Assembly: GCA_943737045.1 (NCBI GenBank)
Contig: CALSFV010000233.1
Span: forward strand, 868,001-932,000
DNA length: 64,000 nt
Direction of reading: 5' to 3'
Origin: Parapristionchus giblindavisi
Lineage: Eukaryota > Nematoda > Chromadorea > Rhabditida > Diplogasteridae
The position numbers and the translations under genes are program-made. Positions 34,359 through 61,039 of this stretch are shown piece after piece (position 1 is the stretch's first letter; every line of letters starts with the position of its first letter). The notes under the pieces were generated by a model. The model worked only from the letters and a program-made list of their open reading frames with translations, made no database searches and was not told where the DNA came from.

Positions 34359-36406
34359 AAAACACCTCGAAGAAGGAAATTACACATAAAGAGTTTATAA
34401 TTCTCTCTCGTGAATTATAAGAGAGACTATCTGGCTCAAGTGACATTCTCTTGGCACTTGGCCAAAAAGTGATAGTAACCGATTGGGACCAAATCGTGCA
34501 CAGTTGTAGTATGGGGTGACATAAGCTCACAGACGGAGTTTGGGTTCATCACATCTGCACCTTCGCTAAATAACGTAAGTTCGTTAACATGGCATCAAAA
34601 TTTCAAAGTTTACGGATTCGTTCGATAGGTATATACAACGATGGGCAATTATAAGTAGGTAAATTCCACCAAGTGTCATCCCGATCCAAAACCGTGAGAC
34701 CCAGAAAAAATTTAAAAAACAATAAAAAATTTTTTGTTTTATTTTTCCTAAAATTGCCTATCGGTGAGGGTCATTTTTTACTCCTTCAATTTGACAAGTA
34801 TTTACTAGTGTAACTACTGTACGAAAATGAACTAAAACAACGGAGTGGTACATTGCCATTTTCCCGAAAAACCACGACTAATTCGCCTTTTTTATCGCAA
34901 ACTGAAATTATTTAGCGTGTGCCCCTACCGTAATAATATGCGGATATTCAAAATGTTTAATAAGAGTAATTTATGGAGAGAATTACTGTTTATTGAGACA
35001 TAAAATAACATTCGGATACGGAAAATTTCTTGAAATATTTAACATAATATTACCAAAAATACGCAGAATATCTAGTTTAAATTTCGGTAATTACCGTTGA
35101 GTAAACGTAGAATTTTACGGACGGTGAGAGACATGTAAAACCGGTAAAAAGTCGGTAACCGGTAAGGAAAATATTTCCGCCCAACCCCACATATATAATA
35201 TTTTCCGATGATTTGTTATTCCACACAATTTATTTGTACTCGAACATTTGGTATTTGATTAAACACTCTTGTGGTTTACGAAAAATAAATAAATAAATAA
35301 ATGAATCAATGTTTGATCTCACGCATCATTCCATAATATTGTTTTACTTTCTCTTTCACCTCTCTGTTTATCGTTAAAGATAAATAAATTATTATTAAAT
35401 AATTCTTCTGTCAATAATACTGCAGAATAAAAAAACGTTTGCTTTTTAACGTATGTGTTTCTGCATTTTTTTTTCAGTAGAAATTCAGAATTGTTTTTGA
35501 GTGTGCCTCTGGATAGAGGGGCTTGCCTGAAGAACAACGAAGGGAGATTGAGCGAATGCCTGGGGATGGGGATGGGGGGGATAATTATATTTTAACTTTA
35601 TAATTATATTAAGATGTAAGACAGGCATGAATCTTATTACCGGTTTTACCTGTCTCTGAAAAATTCCACGTTTGCTCAACGGTAATTACCGAAATTTAAG
35701 CTAGATAATCTGCGTATTTTTGGTAATATTATGTTAAATATTTTAAGAAATTTTCCGTATCCGAATGTTATTTTATGTCTCAATAAACAGTAATTCTCTC
35801 CATAAATTACTCTTATTAAACATTTTGAATTTCCGCATAGGATTACGGTAGGGGCACACGCTAAATAATTTCAGTTTGCGATAAAAAAGGCGAATTAGTC
35901 GTGGTTTTTCGGGAAAATGGCAATGTACCACCCCGTTGTTTTAGTTCATTTTCGTACAGTAGTTACACTAGTAAATACTTGTCAAATTGAAGGAATAAAA
36001 AATGACCCTCACCGATAGGCAATTTTAGGAAAAATAAAACAAAAATTTTTTTATTGTTTTTTTAAATTTTTTCTGGGTCTCACGGTTTTGGATCGGGATG
36101 ACACTTGGTGGAATTTACCTACTTATAATTGCCCATCGTTGTATATACCTATCGTACGAATCCGTAAACTTTGAAATTTTGATGCCATGTTAACGAACTT
36201 ACGTTATTTAGCGAAGGTGCAGATATGATGAACCCAAACTCCGTCTGTGACCTTATGTCACGCCATACTACAACTGTGCACGATTTGGGCCCGATCCGTT
36301 ACTATCACTTTTTGGCCAAGTGCCAAGCCATAAGCAAAATATGTTCACTGAGCTAGTCTCTCATAAACTCTTTATGTGTAATTTCCTTCTTCTTCTAGGT
36401 GTTTTA
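34359..36406. mobile_element. 2-kb element with ~740-bp inverted arms
   Basis: Left arm 34359-35106 and right arm 35672-36406 are reverse complements at high identity, from the ends (GAAGAAGGAAATTACACATAAAGAG) to the inner boundary (TTTCGGTAATTACCGTTGAG). The spacer 35107-35671 has AAATAAATAAATA and GGGGATGGGG runs and no gene. The arms contain no transposase. Confidence 0.85.
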
Positions 36407-37270
36407 TTCAATATTCTTAAATCAATCCAGGTGAGCAGAGCACCTGAGACTGAACTATTCGAGCGCATTCAATTGAGCAAATTTCATCTCAGCCACGTAT
36501 ACTTCTACATCGATACGGTAGTGGACAAATGTAATTCGTACACACTTACCGTGATTGCAGATCCAGAGATATCATCCGCAAGAGTCTCACACTTACCGCA
36601 GCCTGATTATGAGCCGTCCGCCCATGGAAGCCATCGATAGGCAAAGTAGGTATTTTTGTCTTATTTATTAAATATTCGTTTAAAAAATTATACAGTGTGT
36701 AAAACTCGCTAAAGTATAACAAAAGAGCGAAAAACAGAGAAAACCATTCTCGTTTTATGCTCATCTACCCATCTTTTCTCTTCGTTGCTCTGCTTTTGAG
36801 GATAATATTGATAAATAGTTTATTTTATAACAGTTCGTCGTTCCTATCGATGCGAGGACCTTCCGGATTGTACGGATCGCTTAAATGATCTCACAGAGAA
36901 TGCAGTAGTCCAGGTTGTGGAATCGTTTCAACTGCATTATTTGATTTCTAAATCTGATGCTTGATACTGCAGTATATTTGAATTACATTTCTTGCTTAAC
37001 ACGGATCTCCTATAAAAGTACATAAAAATTAGAACCTTTTTCGACAGCAAAAACTTTTTTCCTCCGAATTTATTGATAGTTGTTATTCTGGTCTAACTTA
37101 GTGCGAAAACAATATTTTTAATTTCGTTTTTCGAAATTTGCATATCTATGTAATTTTTTTCACTGTTATTTGATTATTGCAGATTCGGATTCCCCGTCCA
37201 CAAATTGGGGTATCCTGATATATCTTGTAACCCAACTCTGTCCTCCCTTTAGTGCTACTGTATATGACCG
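36407..37270 (+). other. Possible small exons, unresolved
   Basis: An open frame leaves the right arm of the element and continues to 36640 (FERIQLSKFHLSHVYFYI region). A separate acceptor TTTATAACAG at about 36834 is followed by RRSYRCEDLPDCTDRLNDLT ... VVQ and a GTTGTG donor or a stop at 36963. The cysteine-bearing second piece looks exon-like. I could not build a gene from them. Confidence 0.25.
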
Positions 37271-37780
37271 GTGATAAGACGTTTCAGAAATTTCACTTCA
37301 GATATGATTTCCCAGAAAAGGACGTTTCAGAATTTTTTTTTCAGAAATTCCAACTCAGAAAAGGACGTTTCAGAAATTGACACTTCAGAAATTCCAACTC
37401 AGAAAAGGACGTTTCAGAAATTGGCACTTCAGAAATTCCAACTCAGAAAAGGACGTTTCAGAAAATTTTCCCGTTGTAATTGAATGCTACTAAAATAAAT
37501 TACAACGGGAAAAATTTTTGAAATGTCCTTTTCTGAGTTGATATTTCTGAAAAAAAATTTCTGAAACGTCCTTTTCTGAGTTGGCATTTCTGAAGCGTCA
37601 ATTTCTGAAACGTCCTTTTCTGAGTTGGAATTTCTGAAATGAAAATTTCTGAAACGTCCTTTTCTGGAAAAGATTTTCCGAAATGGCATTTTCTGAAGCG
37701 AAATTTCTGAAACGTCCTTTTCTGAAAATTAGTTTCTGAAGTGTCCTTTTCCGAAGTGAAATTTCTGAAACGTCTTATCA
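37271..37780. repeat. Inverted array of AGAAAAGGACGTTTCAGAAAT units
   Basis: Left half 37271-37480 is a tandem array of CAGAAAAGGACGTTTCAGAAA with ATTCCAACT spacers. The right half 37500-37780 is the same array reversed. The outer ends GATAAGACGTTTCAGAAATTTCACTTC and its complement bound it. It forms a large stem-loop. Confidence 0.9.
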
Positions 37781-38735
37781 CCTATATGACCTTTACATTT
37801 TCTCTCAAATCACATTTTGGTTGTAAATCAAAATGTGATTTTCCTCGCAACTTTCGTTGCAAGTTCTCTTACCCCTCTCAGGGCAAAGGGGCTTATATAC
37901 TTGTAATAAAGTGTTCGGCAAACCCCAGACGGGTTTGGTGTGTGACTAAACTAACGGGTGGTGGGCGGAGCTCCGCCGGTTCTAACAACTATCAAGTTAA
38001 CTCATTATTTAAGCCATCATAATCTACCGTAATCTACCTACCGTAACCTACAGTAACCCAGTTCATTGGGTCAAATTGATTGCGACGGGTCAGATGATTG
38101 ACTAATTGTAAATTATCCTTACCGAGACCTTTTTGTCGATGATTCTACGTTATTCTTTGTGTTTTTTCGGGTTTTATAGATATTTCATGTCAACACAAAA
38201 CATTCCTTTAAAATTACTGTATGAACAAAGTAATAAATCGAACCAAAAAGTATGAAAACGAGACAATGACAAGCACTACAAGTACAAATATAATAGATGA
38301 GAGGGAGAAACATGTTATGTAGAAAGCAATAATTGGGTGAAAGAACAAATGAATAACGAGGAGTGAGTGAGATTACGGTGGGTAGTCGATCAATATACAA
38401 TTATTGATCGATTGATGAATGGGAAAATGGGCGTCCGGTCGCAGCATATGAAGCGTGACGTCATCCTAGCGTGAATTGATCAATAGGTATAAAACCGAAT
38501 GCATAAAAATCAATCAATAAATAGATAGACTATGACAAAAAACAATCGTCTGGTATGTACAGAAGAATCGTCACATGGCTGGGGCTCATACAAAGAAATA
38601 ATCTATCGAGCTACGAATAAATCAATCAATAAAAGGGGCTAACGTAAACCAAAATCAGGGTGGGATCGTTGTGACAATCAATCTATTGTGGGACTACCGT
38701 ATACCAAAATCAGGGGGGGACGTTGTGAGAGTGAG
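37781..38735. other. No intact gene; 3' side of the GMPPB-like relic
   Basis: Contains CTACCGTAATCTACC/CCGTAACCTACAGTAACCC words typical of dispersed nematode repeats (38025-38060) and many ATCAATCAATAAA runs. No exon supported. Confidence 0.4.
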
Positions 38736-39100
38736 AGTGTATCTAATGATGACTTCCCTCTGTGGTACGCTGGCCGAGATGGCCTTGCTGAAGTAGAGCT
38801 CATCTTTGACGACGACGTCATCGCCCAGCACCGACGAGCCATCCATGCGCACCCAGGAACCTGAAAAAAGACAACTCAGTTTGAGATTGCGGGAGCTCCT
38901 TAGTTACTATCATTGAGCCGCCGTGCACGACAGAATATGTAGTCACAAGTCAATAAATCAATAAAGACATCAATCTATCAATCAATAATTAAATAAGTAA
39001 ATCAATCAATATTGGCACTTACAACATCCGGTCCAATCACCCAACCCTCGCCGATGACTGCGGTCGGGTCGACGAGCACGTTGCCCTTGATGTGTTCGCC
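38736..39100 (-). pseudogene. Mannose-1-phosphate guanylyltransferase beta (GMPPB-like) exons
   Basis: Two minus-strand exons. 39100-39023 reads GEHIKGNVLVDPTAVIGEG...IGPDV, the start of the left-handed beta-helix. 38860-38736 reads SWVRMDGSSVLGDDVVVKDE...SISASVP-like, the C-terminal end of the protein. In the intact enzyme (GDP-mannose synthesis) about 50 residues of hexapeptide repeat lie between these two blocks; here they are missing, the usual stop after the VP..IIM ending is not seen, and a SINE tail (38889-38925) sits in the intron. The catalytic nucleotidyltransferase domain is not in the window. A broken copy is likely. Confidence 0.7.
38889..38925 (+). repeat. SINE tail fragment
   Basis: GCGGGAGCTCCTTAGTTACTATCATTGAGCCGCCGTG, the 3' tail of the tRNA-derived SINE family. 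It matches 41880-41915 in reverse complement and the end of the 42034-42190 copy. Confidence 0.6.
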
Positions 39101-39106
39101 TCAAAC

Positions 39107-39160
<54 letters not shown>

Positions 39161-39162
39161 CA
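39107..39162. repeat. (ATT)n microsatellite
   Basis: About 18 ATT units, ending 3 bp before the GTAAA target duplication of the solo LTR and starting just beyond the GMPPB-like exon. Confidence 0.95.
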
Positions 39163-39169
39163 TAGTAAA

Positions 39170-39384
39170 TGTTATGTCCTTAGGCACAACTCGTGTAGCA
39201 GAATAGAGACTTTATCGGAGAGAGAATTAACAGTGCAACGTGAGATAAACTAATAGAAGTGAGCTGGGAAGCGAAACCGCAGCTTTATATAGGGGGCGCG
39301 TGACCGCGTAGGCAATCAAGGGGTTCAACGGGTCAACGGTTGTACGCTAGGCCAGACTACAATAACTAGGTGGCGTACATATCA
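39170..39384 (-). mobile_element. Solo LTR with GTAAA target-site duplication
   Basis: 215 bp. On the minus strand it starts TGATATGTACGCC and ends GGACATAACA, with a TATA box (CTATATAAAGC) and AT-rich R region. GTAAA flanks it exactly at 39165-39169 and 39385-39389. The last ~45 bp (ATAAAGTCTCTATTC...CATAACA) are almost identical to the end of the 5' LTR of the gag-pol element at 61226-61270, so both belong to related Gypsy-type families. Internal sequence was lost, presumably by LTR-LTR recombination. Confidence 0.9.
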
Positions 39385-39632
39385 GTAAAGGAGCGAGTGA
39401 CGTCATCAAAGTGGATTATCGATTGGCTATTGAGCCACTCTGACTAATCGATATCGACGGACATACAAAAGACTTATCTAACAGATATATATCCCATCCC
39501 CCGGGTGATTTTTGAGAAAATGGGGTGGGTCGGATGCTAAAATCGGATGGGTCTTGACGCTAGCGACAATACCGCCCACGTATGATTACATGTACTGTAC
39601 TACGGCAATAAATCAATTAATCGATACTTACC

Positions 39633-41700
39633 AGATACAGCGAGCGTCTTGGCTGAGTCTCCCTCGGTGAGAATGAGCGTGCACAGATGAGAGTTCTTGG
39701 TTCAGGCGTCGTTGGCGTCCTCGAGCTTGGGGATGCCCTACAAAGATGCGGTAATCATTTAATCAATAATTTCAGAAAAAAATCAATAAATTAATAATGC
39801 AGAAAATCAATCAATGAATCAACTAATCGACCAATCTGCTCCCACCTTCATCTTGCTCGTCTTCTTGCTGTTGCACTTCTTGTCCACAATCTCCATCTGC
39901 TTGAAGCGCACCCACGAGAGAGTCCACAATGTCGCACGCTTGAGCCTTGAACATACATTTTAGGTCAATCCTCACAATGAGAGGATTGACCCACTATATA
40001 CGCCTCATTTTCATGGTCGGCCCACTATATAAGGCTCATTTTTTTATGTGAAAGATTACAATTTAAGCGAAAAATAACGATTTTCTAAATCGACCCACCT
40101 TTCTAAACCTTCTACTACTCTACTTCTAACTTTCTAAACCATGAATCGAATCGAATCGATAAATAAAATACAGTGAGGACACCGAAAAAGTATGGCCTTG
40201 AACAAGTACGGTAGGTCAGTCGCATAAATCGTTAACCAAACTACAGAATACAAAGTACCTGTTTGGCAAACTTGTCCGAGATCTCACACTTGGATCCGAA
40301 ACTCTTCGACTAGAGGGTCATGGTCTCCTTGGTCTGCGAGTCGAAGGTGGGGTTCTCAATGAGAGAATTCACGAAGACCCACATGTGATTCTTCACCTGT
40401 AAATGATCAATCGATAATGTGAATCCATCAATCAATAAATCGTCAAAATGATCAGAAACATACTTGGAAAGGCTTGACTTGTACCGTACTCTTGCCAACC
40501 TTCTTCTTGATCGTATCGATTAGCTTCTGGACCATTTGATCGGCAACATAGTCAACGTGTCGACCACCCTGAATCGGCATTATTCATTGATTAATTGCTC
40601 ATCATTTTGAAGGAATAAATTATTATTATTATATTATTTTGGCATACCTTGATAGTGGCGATGGAATTAACGAACGAGACTTGCTGGAAGCCGTTGTCGA
40701 ATACGGTAAGAGCCACCTCCCAACGATCACTCACCTACAATGATGGATAATCAATATTGATCGATATGAGGATATTGTAGAGCAAAGCTAAGAATCGAGA
40801 ATAGGATAGGTAGTCCAACAAGGTGTGTCTCAGGTCTCGGTAATTCACAGCACTGCACATCGCTGCGCAGTTTATCAAATAAGATCGTTATGTAGGTTTG
40901 TTTTATGGCATCATAGACAGCACGTCGGCTACCGTAACCCTCACAATCAATAAATATTTCAAATCAATCAATACCTGTTCATAGCACACTTTCAGCGGCT
41001 CGCCCTGTCCATCAACCTCATTCTTCGTGTACTGCTCAACGTACTGATTGAAGCCAGTTACCTGTACATCATTACTATGATTACGGTATCTCGGAATTAC
41101 GGTAACTTACAGGAATGAGCTTGATATTCAGGTAGACCTTGACTCCGCGAGCAGCACCAGCGATATCGTAGGCACGACTGAAAAATCAATATTTTTTTTA
41201 AAAATTTAAAAAAATAAACTAATTTACGATCTTACCGATACATGAGAGCAGTGATATCATCATCCAGCTCGGACATCTTGAATTTCTTCAAATCAGGCTT
41301 GAAGATTACCTAAACCAATATGGAGATTAGAGAAATCAATCAATAATGGATCAATAAATCGATAAGTACCTTAGTGTAGTCATCACCGGAAGTAGCTTTC
41401 ACTTCGGCATCCTCATCCTTGGTCATATTGTTCTTCCAGGTCTGTAAACGAACAAATCAATAAAGCCGTATAATATATTTTGAAGAATCGATCGATTCTG
41501 TAGATCATGATACATTATCGATTACCTGTTTGAAAGCCTTCTTGTAATCCTTGCTGCTGGTTTCCAGAGTGAATTCAGTGGAGAAGATATTACACAGCTT
41601 AGCTCCGTATCCGTTACAACCACCCGTAATTGGACGATGTGAGCAGCGTACCAAAGATCAGCTCGGGTACGTACATGTTTTCAACCTCAAATCAATCAAT
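39633..41700 (-). pseudogene. DNA topoisomerase II (degenerate, intron-containing)
   Basis: About ten colinear minus-strand exons follow type IIA topoisomerase from the ATPase domain through the transducer to TOPRIM: MYVPELIFGTLLTSSNY, NGYGAKLCNIFSTEF, KPDLKKFKMSEL, RRAYDIAG, VSFVNSIATIKGGRHVDYVA, QVKNHMWVFVNSLIENPTF with the QTK ATP-contact loop, FKQMEIVDKKCNSKKTSKMK, LILTEGDSAKTLAVSG. Defects seen: a small deletion and frame break at about 41624 before the NGYGAKL loop, TAG at 40310-40312, a frame break near 39906-39924, and TGA at 39702-39704. Introns are kept, so it is a duplicated rather than retroposed copy. The breakage-reunion domain with the active Tyr is absent. Confidence 0.85.
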
Positions 41701-41744
41701 AATTGTTATGATATCGATCGATACAAGTCGTCGTACCTTGTTTT

Positions 41745-41879
41745 CCCTCTGCACGATCTTTATACTTTCTGGAGCCGCGGATCTCATCGATTTCGGCCTG
41801 GACCTCTTCACTGAGGGCGAGGGACTCAGCGGGACGGAGGTTGTTCAAGTTGAGCAGAACATAGGCGAGATGTGGGATC
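41745..41879 (-). pseudogene. Unidentified coding fragment cut by a SINE
   Basis: A minus-strand open stretch reading IPHLAYVLLNLNNL ... LSEEVQAEIDEIRGSRKYKD ends at a GTACGA donor near 41742. Its 5' side is cut at 41880 by a SINE tail (41880-41915). It is not part of topoisomerase II. A second coding-looking stretch upstream at 43336-43189 (MGSRRPAHVSALPTKTARHV ... SSGSYSRQ with GTAGTC donor) may be the first exon of the same gene. Product unknown. Confidence 0.4.
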
Positions 41880-42033
41880 ACGGCGGCTCAATGATAGTAA
41901 CTAAGAAGCTCTTGCCTGAGAAAGAAAGTATCGCAAACTGAGTGATGATGAGCAGCGCAAAAGTTGATTACGGTATATCTGGGCGCTCGCTTCTGACTAG
42001 ACCTATCATCGAGTTTTACGATTCGCGAGACAT

Positions 42034-42190
42034 GCCGAGATGGCTTAGTGGATAGAGCTTTTGTTTAGAGATCCGAACCTCGTAGGTTCGAATCCCGCCC
42101 AGTGCAAATCAACTTTGCCGATTTTTCGTAATGCAAGAGCCTTCAAGCCAAAGTTAAATGTAGCGATTTCTCTTCATTGAACCGCCGTGG
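42034..42190 (+). mobile_element. tRNA-derived SINE
   Basis: Starts with a tRNA-like head holding a perfect box A (TGGCTTAGTGG, 42041-42051) and box B (GGTTCGAATCC, 42085-42095). The acceptor arms do not pair, so it is not a functional tRNA. The body GCAAATCAACTTTGCCGATTTTTCGTA is shared with 16419-16501, and the tail CATTGAACCGCCGTGG matches fragments at 38889 and 41880. Confidence 0.8.
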
Positions 42191-42639
42191 GGATGACTGT
42201 GATGCAAATAGCGCTGAGGGCAGAACGACCGAACATCATGCTGAAATTTGGAGTATTGAATCGAACAGTTGGCTTAAAATACATCACCAATCAATAAGTT
42301 ATTATTACTACGAAAGAGGAAAGATATACACGCATTTTTATCACAACTGTGCTATTCTTGTATGCTTACAACTGGGAGAGAACTAGGCAGAAGGTTCGGG
42401 ATTGGCGCAGACATAGAGATAGAGGGATGATAACGATTTGATAGTTTCACGCCTGTTATAAGATATAGTAAAACAAAAACAACATAGATCGCTCTAAATA
42501 GGGCCGCTCACTGTCTCGGTAATCCAGACATACGGAGGGCAATGGGTACGAACTCTTTTTTCATATCGGATTCGGGCGATTCGTGTCCGTAGCCGTGAAA
42601 AAGTATGAGCGCCAGTCTTTTTTCACGGATACGGACAGA

Positions 42640-43140
42640 GAGGAACTTAGAGCGCTAGAGAGAGGGAAGGAGGTGAGAGAGTGTGTGAAATTGAGAGAGT
42701 GAAAAGGGAAGCGGTGAAAACAAGTGTAAATAAGAAACTAATGAGAAAATAAGCTAACCAGAAGAAATATAGAGTGGAACTACACAAGAGAAATGTAATC
42801 AGAGCATTGGGAAAGTCAAATGAACAGTGGATTTTAAAAATAAGGGTAAAAAAGAGTAAGAGAGAAAGAGAGTGAAATGCGCGCACCCTATCGCGAGAAA
42901 GAGAGTGAGACAGAGAGAAGAGTGAGACAGAGAGAAGAGTGAGACAGAGAGGAGAGTGATACAGAGAGGAGAGTAAGACAGAGAGGAGAGGGTATTTCAC
43001 AAGAAGCGTGTCGCGAGAAAGACAAAGAGGAGAGTGAGGCAGAGAGGACAGTGAGGCAGCGAGGACAGTGAGGCACAGAGGAGAGTGAGACAGAGAGGAG
43101 AGTAAGACAGAGAGGAGAGTGTATTTCACAACAAGCGTGT
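42640..43140. repeat. Purine-rich GAGAGAGTGAGACAGAGAG tract
   Basis: Strand-asymmetric GA-rich sequence; 42900-43140 contains many copies of GAGACAGAGAGGAGAGT and a ~115-bp duplicated block ending ATTTCACAA(C/G)AAGCGTGT. The long minus-strand frame (LSVLLSSLSHSPLCL repeats) is an artefact. Confidence 0.85.
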
Positions 43141-43639
43141 ACAAGAGTATGCAATTGATACAAGAAAGCGTAAAAATTAAAAAATAATAAGACTACCTGA
43201 CGACTGTAGCTGCCCGAGGACGGCATATTCAACACAAAGATGCATCTTGAGAAGTAGTTGAGGTTGTCGACGAGCTTGACGTGACGAGCGGTCTTGGTTG
43301 GGAGAGCCGATACGTGTGCTGGTCGTCGCGAACCCATCTTGAGTAACCTAAATTCATCCTGTTACGGATAAATGCGATCGGAAAGCGGAAAGAACGGAAA
43401 GAGCGGAAAGAAAGAGTGAAAGAACAGTGAACTGGTAAAGTCGTGCGCGCGGTCGCAACGCGTGTGTTTACCCCCGCTGTTCGAACATGTTTTTCAGCTG
43501 CTCCGCGCTCTCAAAAAATTCGGACGAGTGTGACTGAGAATGCACACGATTTCCTGTGCAGTTTTCGTGTAAATAATAAGTGTTTTCTCAAAAAATATTT
43601 ATAAATTATTGAACACACTTTCATCGAGAATTGAGCAAG

Positions 43640-43925
43640 AGCAATTTAATCATCAAACTATCACTTTTGTAAATTCAACTTTGGTCGCAACTTTGTGTAA
43701 AGCTCCGTTTACTTTTTCTGCTCCTCTTCAAATGCACACTCTCTCGCCTGCTCTAACCGACCTCGCAACAAAGTTCGCAACTTTGTTGCGATCTTTTGGT
43801 CGCAACTTTCTTTGCAACTTTTGTTAGAGAGAATTAGAGAGCGTGTATTTCGAGAGATTTAGAGAAAAAGATGCGAACAAAGTTGCGAACTTTGTTCGCA
43901 ACTTTGTTCGCATTTTTTTTGACAG
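43640..43925. repeat. GCAACTTTGTTCGCAAC inverted words
   Basis: Repeated GTTGCGAACTTTGTTCGCAAC-type words on both strands, forming short hairpins (43765-43815, 43870-43915). It lies between the unidentified minus-strand exon and the large plus-strand gene, possibly the shared upstream region. Confidence 0.7.
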
Positions 43926-44168
43926 ATTGGACGGACCCCAGCTCAACCTTATGCTAATGTACATATTTAAACCTTGTATCTCGACCAACCTGACAAAATT
44001 GCCCTAGTGGCTTGAATTCTCAACAACAACCTTTTTTAGATATGAATCGAAAACTGATTTTATTAACGATTTTACGATCTCAACGGTTTCATACACTTTT
44101 ACAGGAGATCCGTGTTAATCAGAACACCCATTACTATTATCCGATTAACGGTTAATGTTTCGTTGCAG

Positions 44169-59365
<15,197 letters not shown>

Positions 59366-59680
59366 GAACGATTTCGAAATAATGGTAGATGAACAATATT
59401 AAGCTGACGAACGATACATGATGATATTCTGATATTTTGTTTTAATCATTAGATTTTGTTATAGGCCTATATTTTGTTTTGTTTTGTTGTTGTTTTGTTT
59501 TGTTGTTTTGTTTTGTGTTTTTGTTGTTTTGTTTTGTTATTTTTTTAGGTTATTATAAAGTTTTTTTTTTAATTTTCTCTTTACAGGAATGAAAAAGAGT
59601 TGAGTTTGAAAAAAGTTATGACAAAAAACCAAAACTTGATAACCTTTTGCACGGTACTGTAATAATACAAATGCTATTCT
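59366..59680. other. 3' flank of the RBR gene
   Basis: Contains a TTTTGTTTTGTTGTTTTG simple repeat at 59475-59540, no gene. Confidence 0.6.
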
Positions 59681-59682
59681 TT

Positions 59683-59832
59683 ATTCTGTGGCCGTATGCA
59701 AGAACCGTTTTCCGGGAAAATGTGACGTCATTAGCGTAGGCGGAGGAGTTTTCCACAAATCCTCCGCCTACGCTAATGACGTCACATTTTCCCGGAAAAC
59801 GGTTTTCCAGTTGTTCTTGCATACGGCCACTG
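59683..59832. mobile_element. 150-bp palindromic element
   Basis: GGCCGTATGCAAGAACCGTTTTCC...GATTTG arms of about 65 bp, with GACGTCATTAGCGTAGGCGGAGGA on both sides of a ~12-nt loop. The right arm has a short insertion (CAGTTGTT). A near-perfect hairpin. Confidence 0.85.
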
Positions 59833-61030
59833 ATCAAAAGAGCATGACTAGGCTGGATAGAAGCGAGCAGTCAGCATTATTTAGACTATACCATGTAGGC
59901 CCGATGATTATTGCCAAATCATCCCTCAATCTAGGTTTTGGTTGTCATGCAGGCTATACTGCAGTGTTTCGCGCCCATGGACCCATGTTTCCAATTCCTG
60001 ATCTGAATTACACTTTATCTGTATAGAAAGTATTCACCACAATGTAAAAGCCTATATGAATTTGGAGAGTACTATCAGCATTATCCCGCCCTTGCCATGG
60101 GATCCCGGGGTGACCCCTCTATCCCCTCGATTTTTTACGCTGTGAATACGGAATGTCAGCTCTTCAAATTGTTTGCGTTGTTTTGCTCCAGATTTGACCG
60201 AATTTATAAAGTAAAGTGGTTTTTTAAAAAGCTTGTCAACACAACTGTGCTAAGGAAAAGAAATGCTGGAACGAGGTCACTTTGCGAGTTTTTCAATATT
60301 TTCGCGCGGCATTCGACAAAAATTGGAAGAAATTAAACTCTCCGCTCGGGCAAATCCGCAAAGACCGCAACGTGGCCAGATAGCAAAGCGCAATGCACGC
60401 AATAAAAACGAAGAAGATGGGAAAATCAAGAAGCTTGTTCGAGACATTTCCCCAAAAAGTAGAAAAAGAGTGACAAAGTGGGTACCGATATTTCTTACTG
60501 GTAATCATTCATAGTTGTTATTTTTTAATTGTGAAATTAGGGGAGAATTACTAGATACAAATGTCAGAACTTTCTTGCCACTTAAAATTGTAGAATTCGA
60601 AATATTTATACGTTAAATGCCATGTTATTTGTCGATATGTTCGATTCAATAAAACATATAATGAAATGAGTTTATTCGTCGTATTTTGTAGATTACATTT
60701 CAGTATCAAGAGTCTTCTTCATTATGATATCGATGAAATAGTAGATATATATCATCCATAGGTTCAATATCTCCATCCCTATCATAATCATTATCTCCAT
60801 ATTGATCTTCTCCATGTAAATAATAAATATCATCAAATGTCCCCAAATGCTCATCATTCATTAATCTGTATAAAATAATATCTGAAAATGAATTGAATTA
60901 GGAGATTTCAGTTCGCTCTGGCCACATTCTCTCACTCTTCTCTCACATTAGAGTGTGGCCAGAGTGTAGAGTGTAATAGAAACTTGCGGTAATGATAATC
61001 AAATTGTATAATAATTGCTATGTATGCTCC
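59833..61030. other. No gene seen
   Basis: Short frames only. 60103 carries one end of the 55440-type element, and 60911-60955 forms a CTGGCCACA...TGTGGCCAG hairpin. Confidence 0.4.
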
Positions 61031-61039
61031 AAAGTCTAT

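Noticed and set aside
42034..42106. Functional tRNA
   Set aside because: Box A and B are perfect but the acceptor ends do not pair and the unit continues into a body shared with other SINE copies.
42647..43337. Minus-strand frames with LSSLSHSPLCL repeats
   Set aside because: Translation of a GA-rich simple repeat. Only the far end (43336-43189) looks coding.
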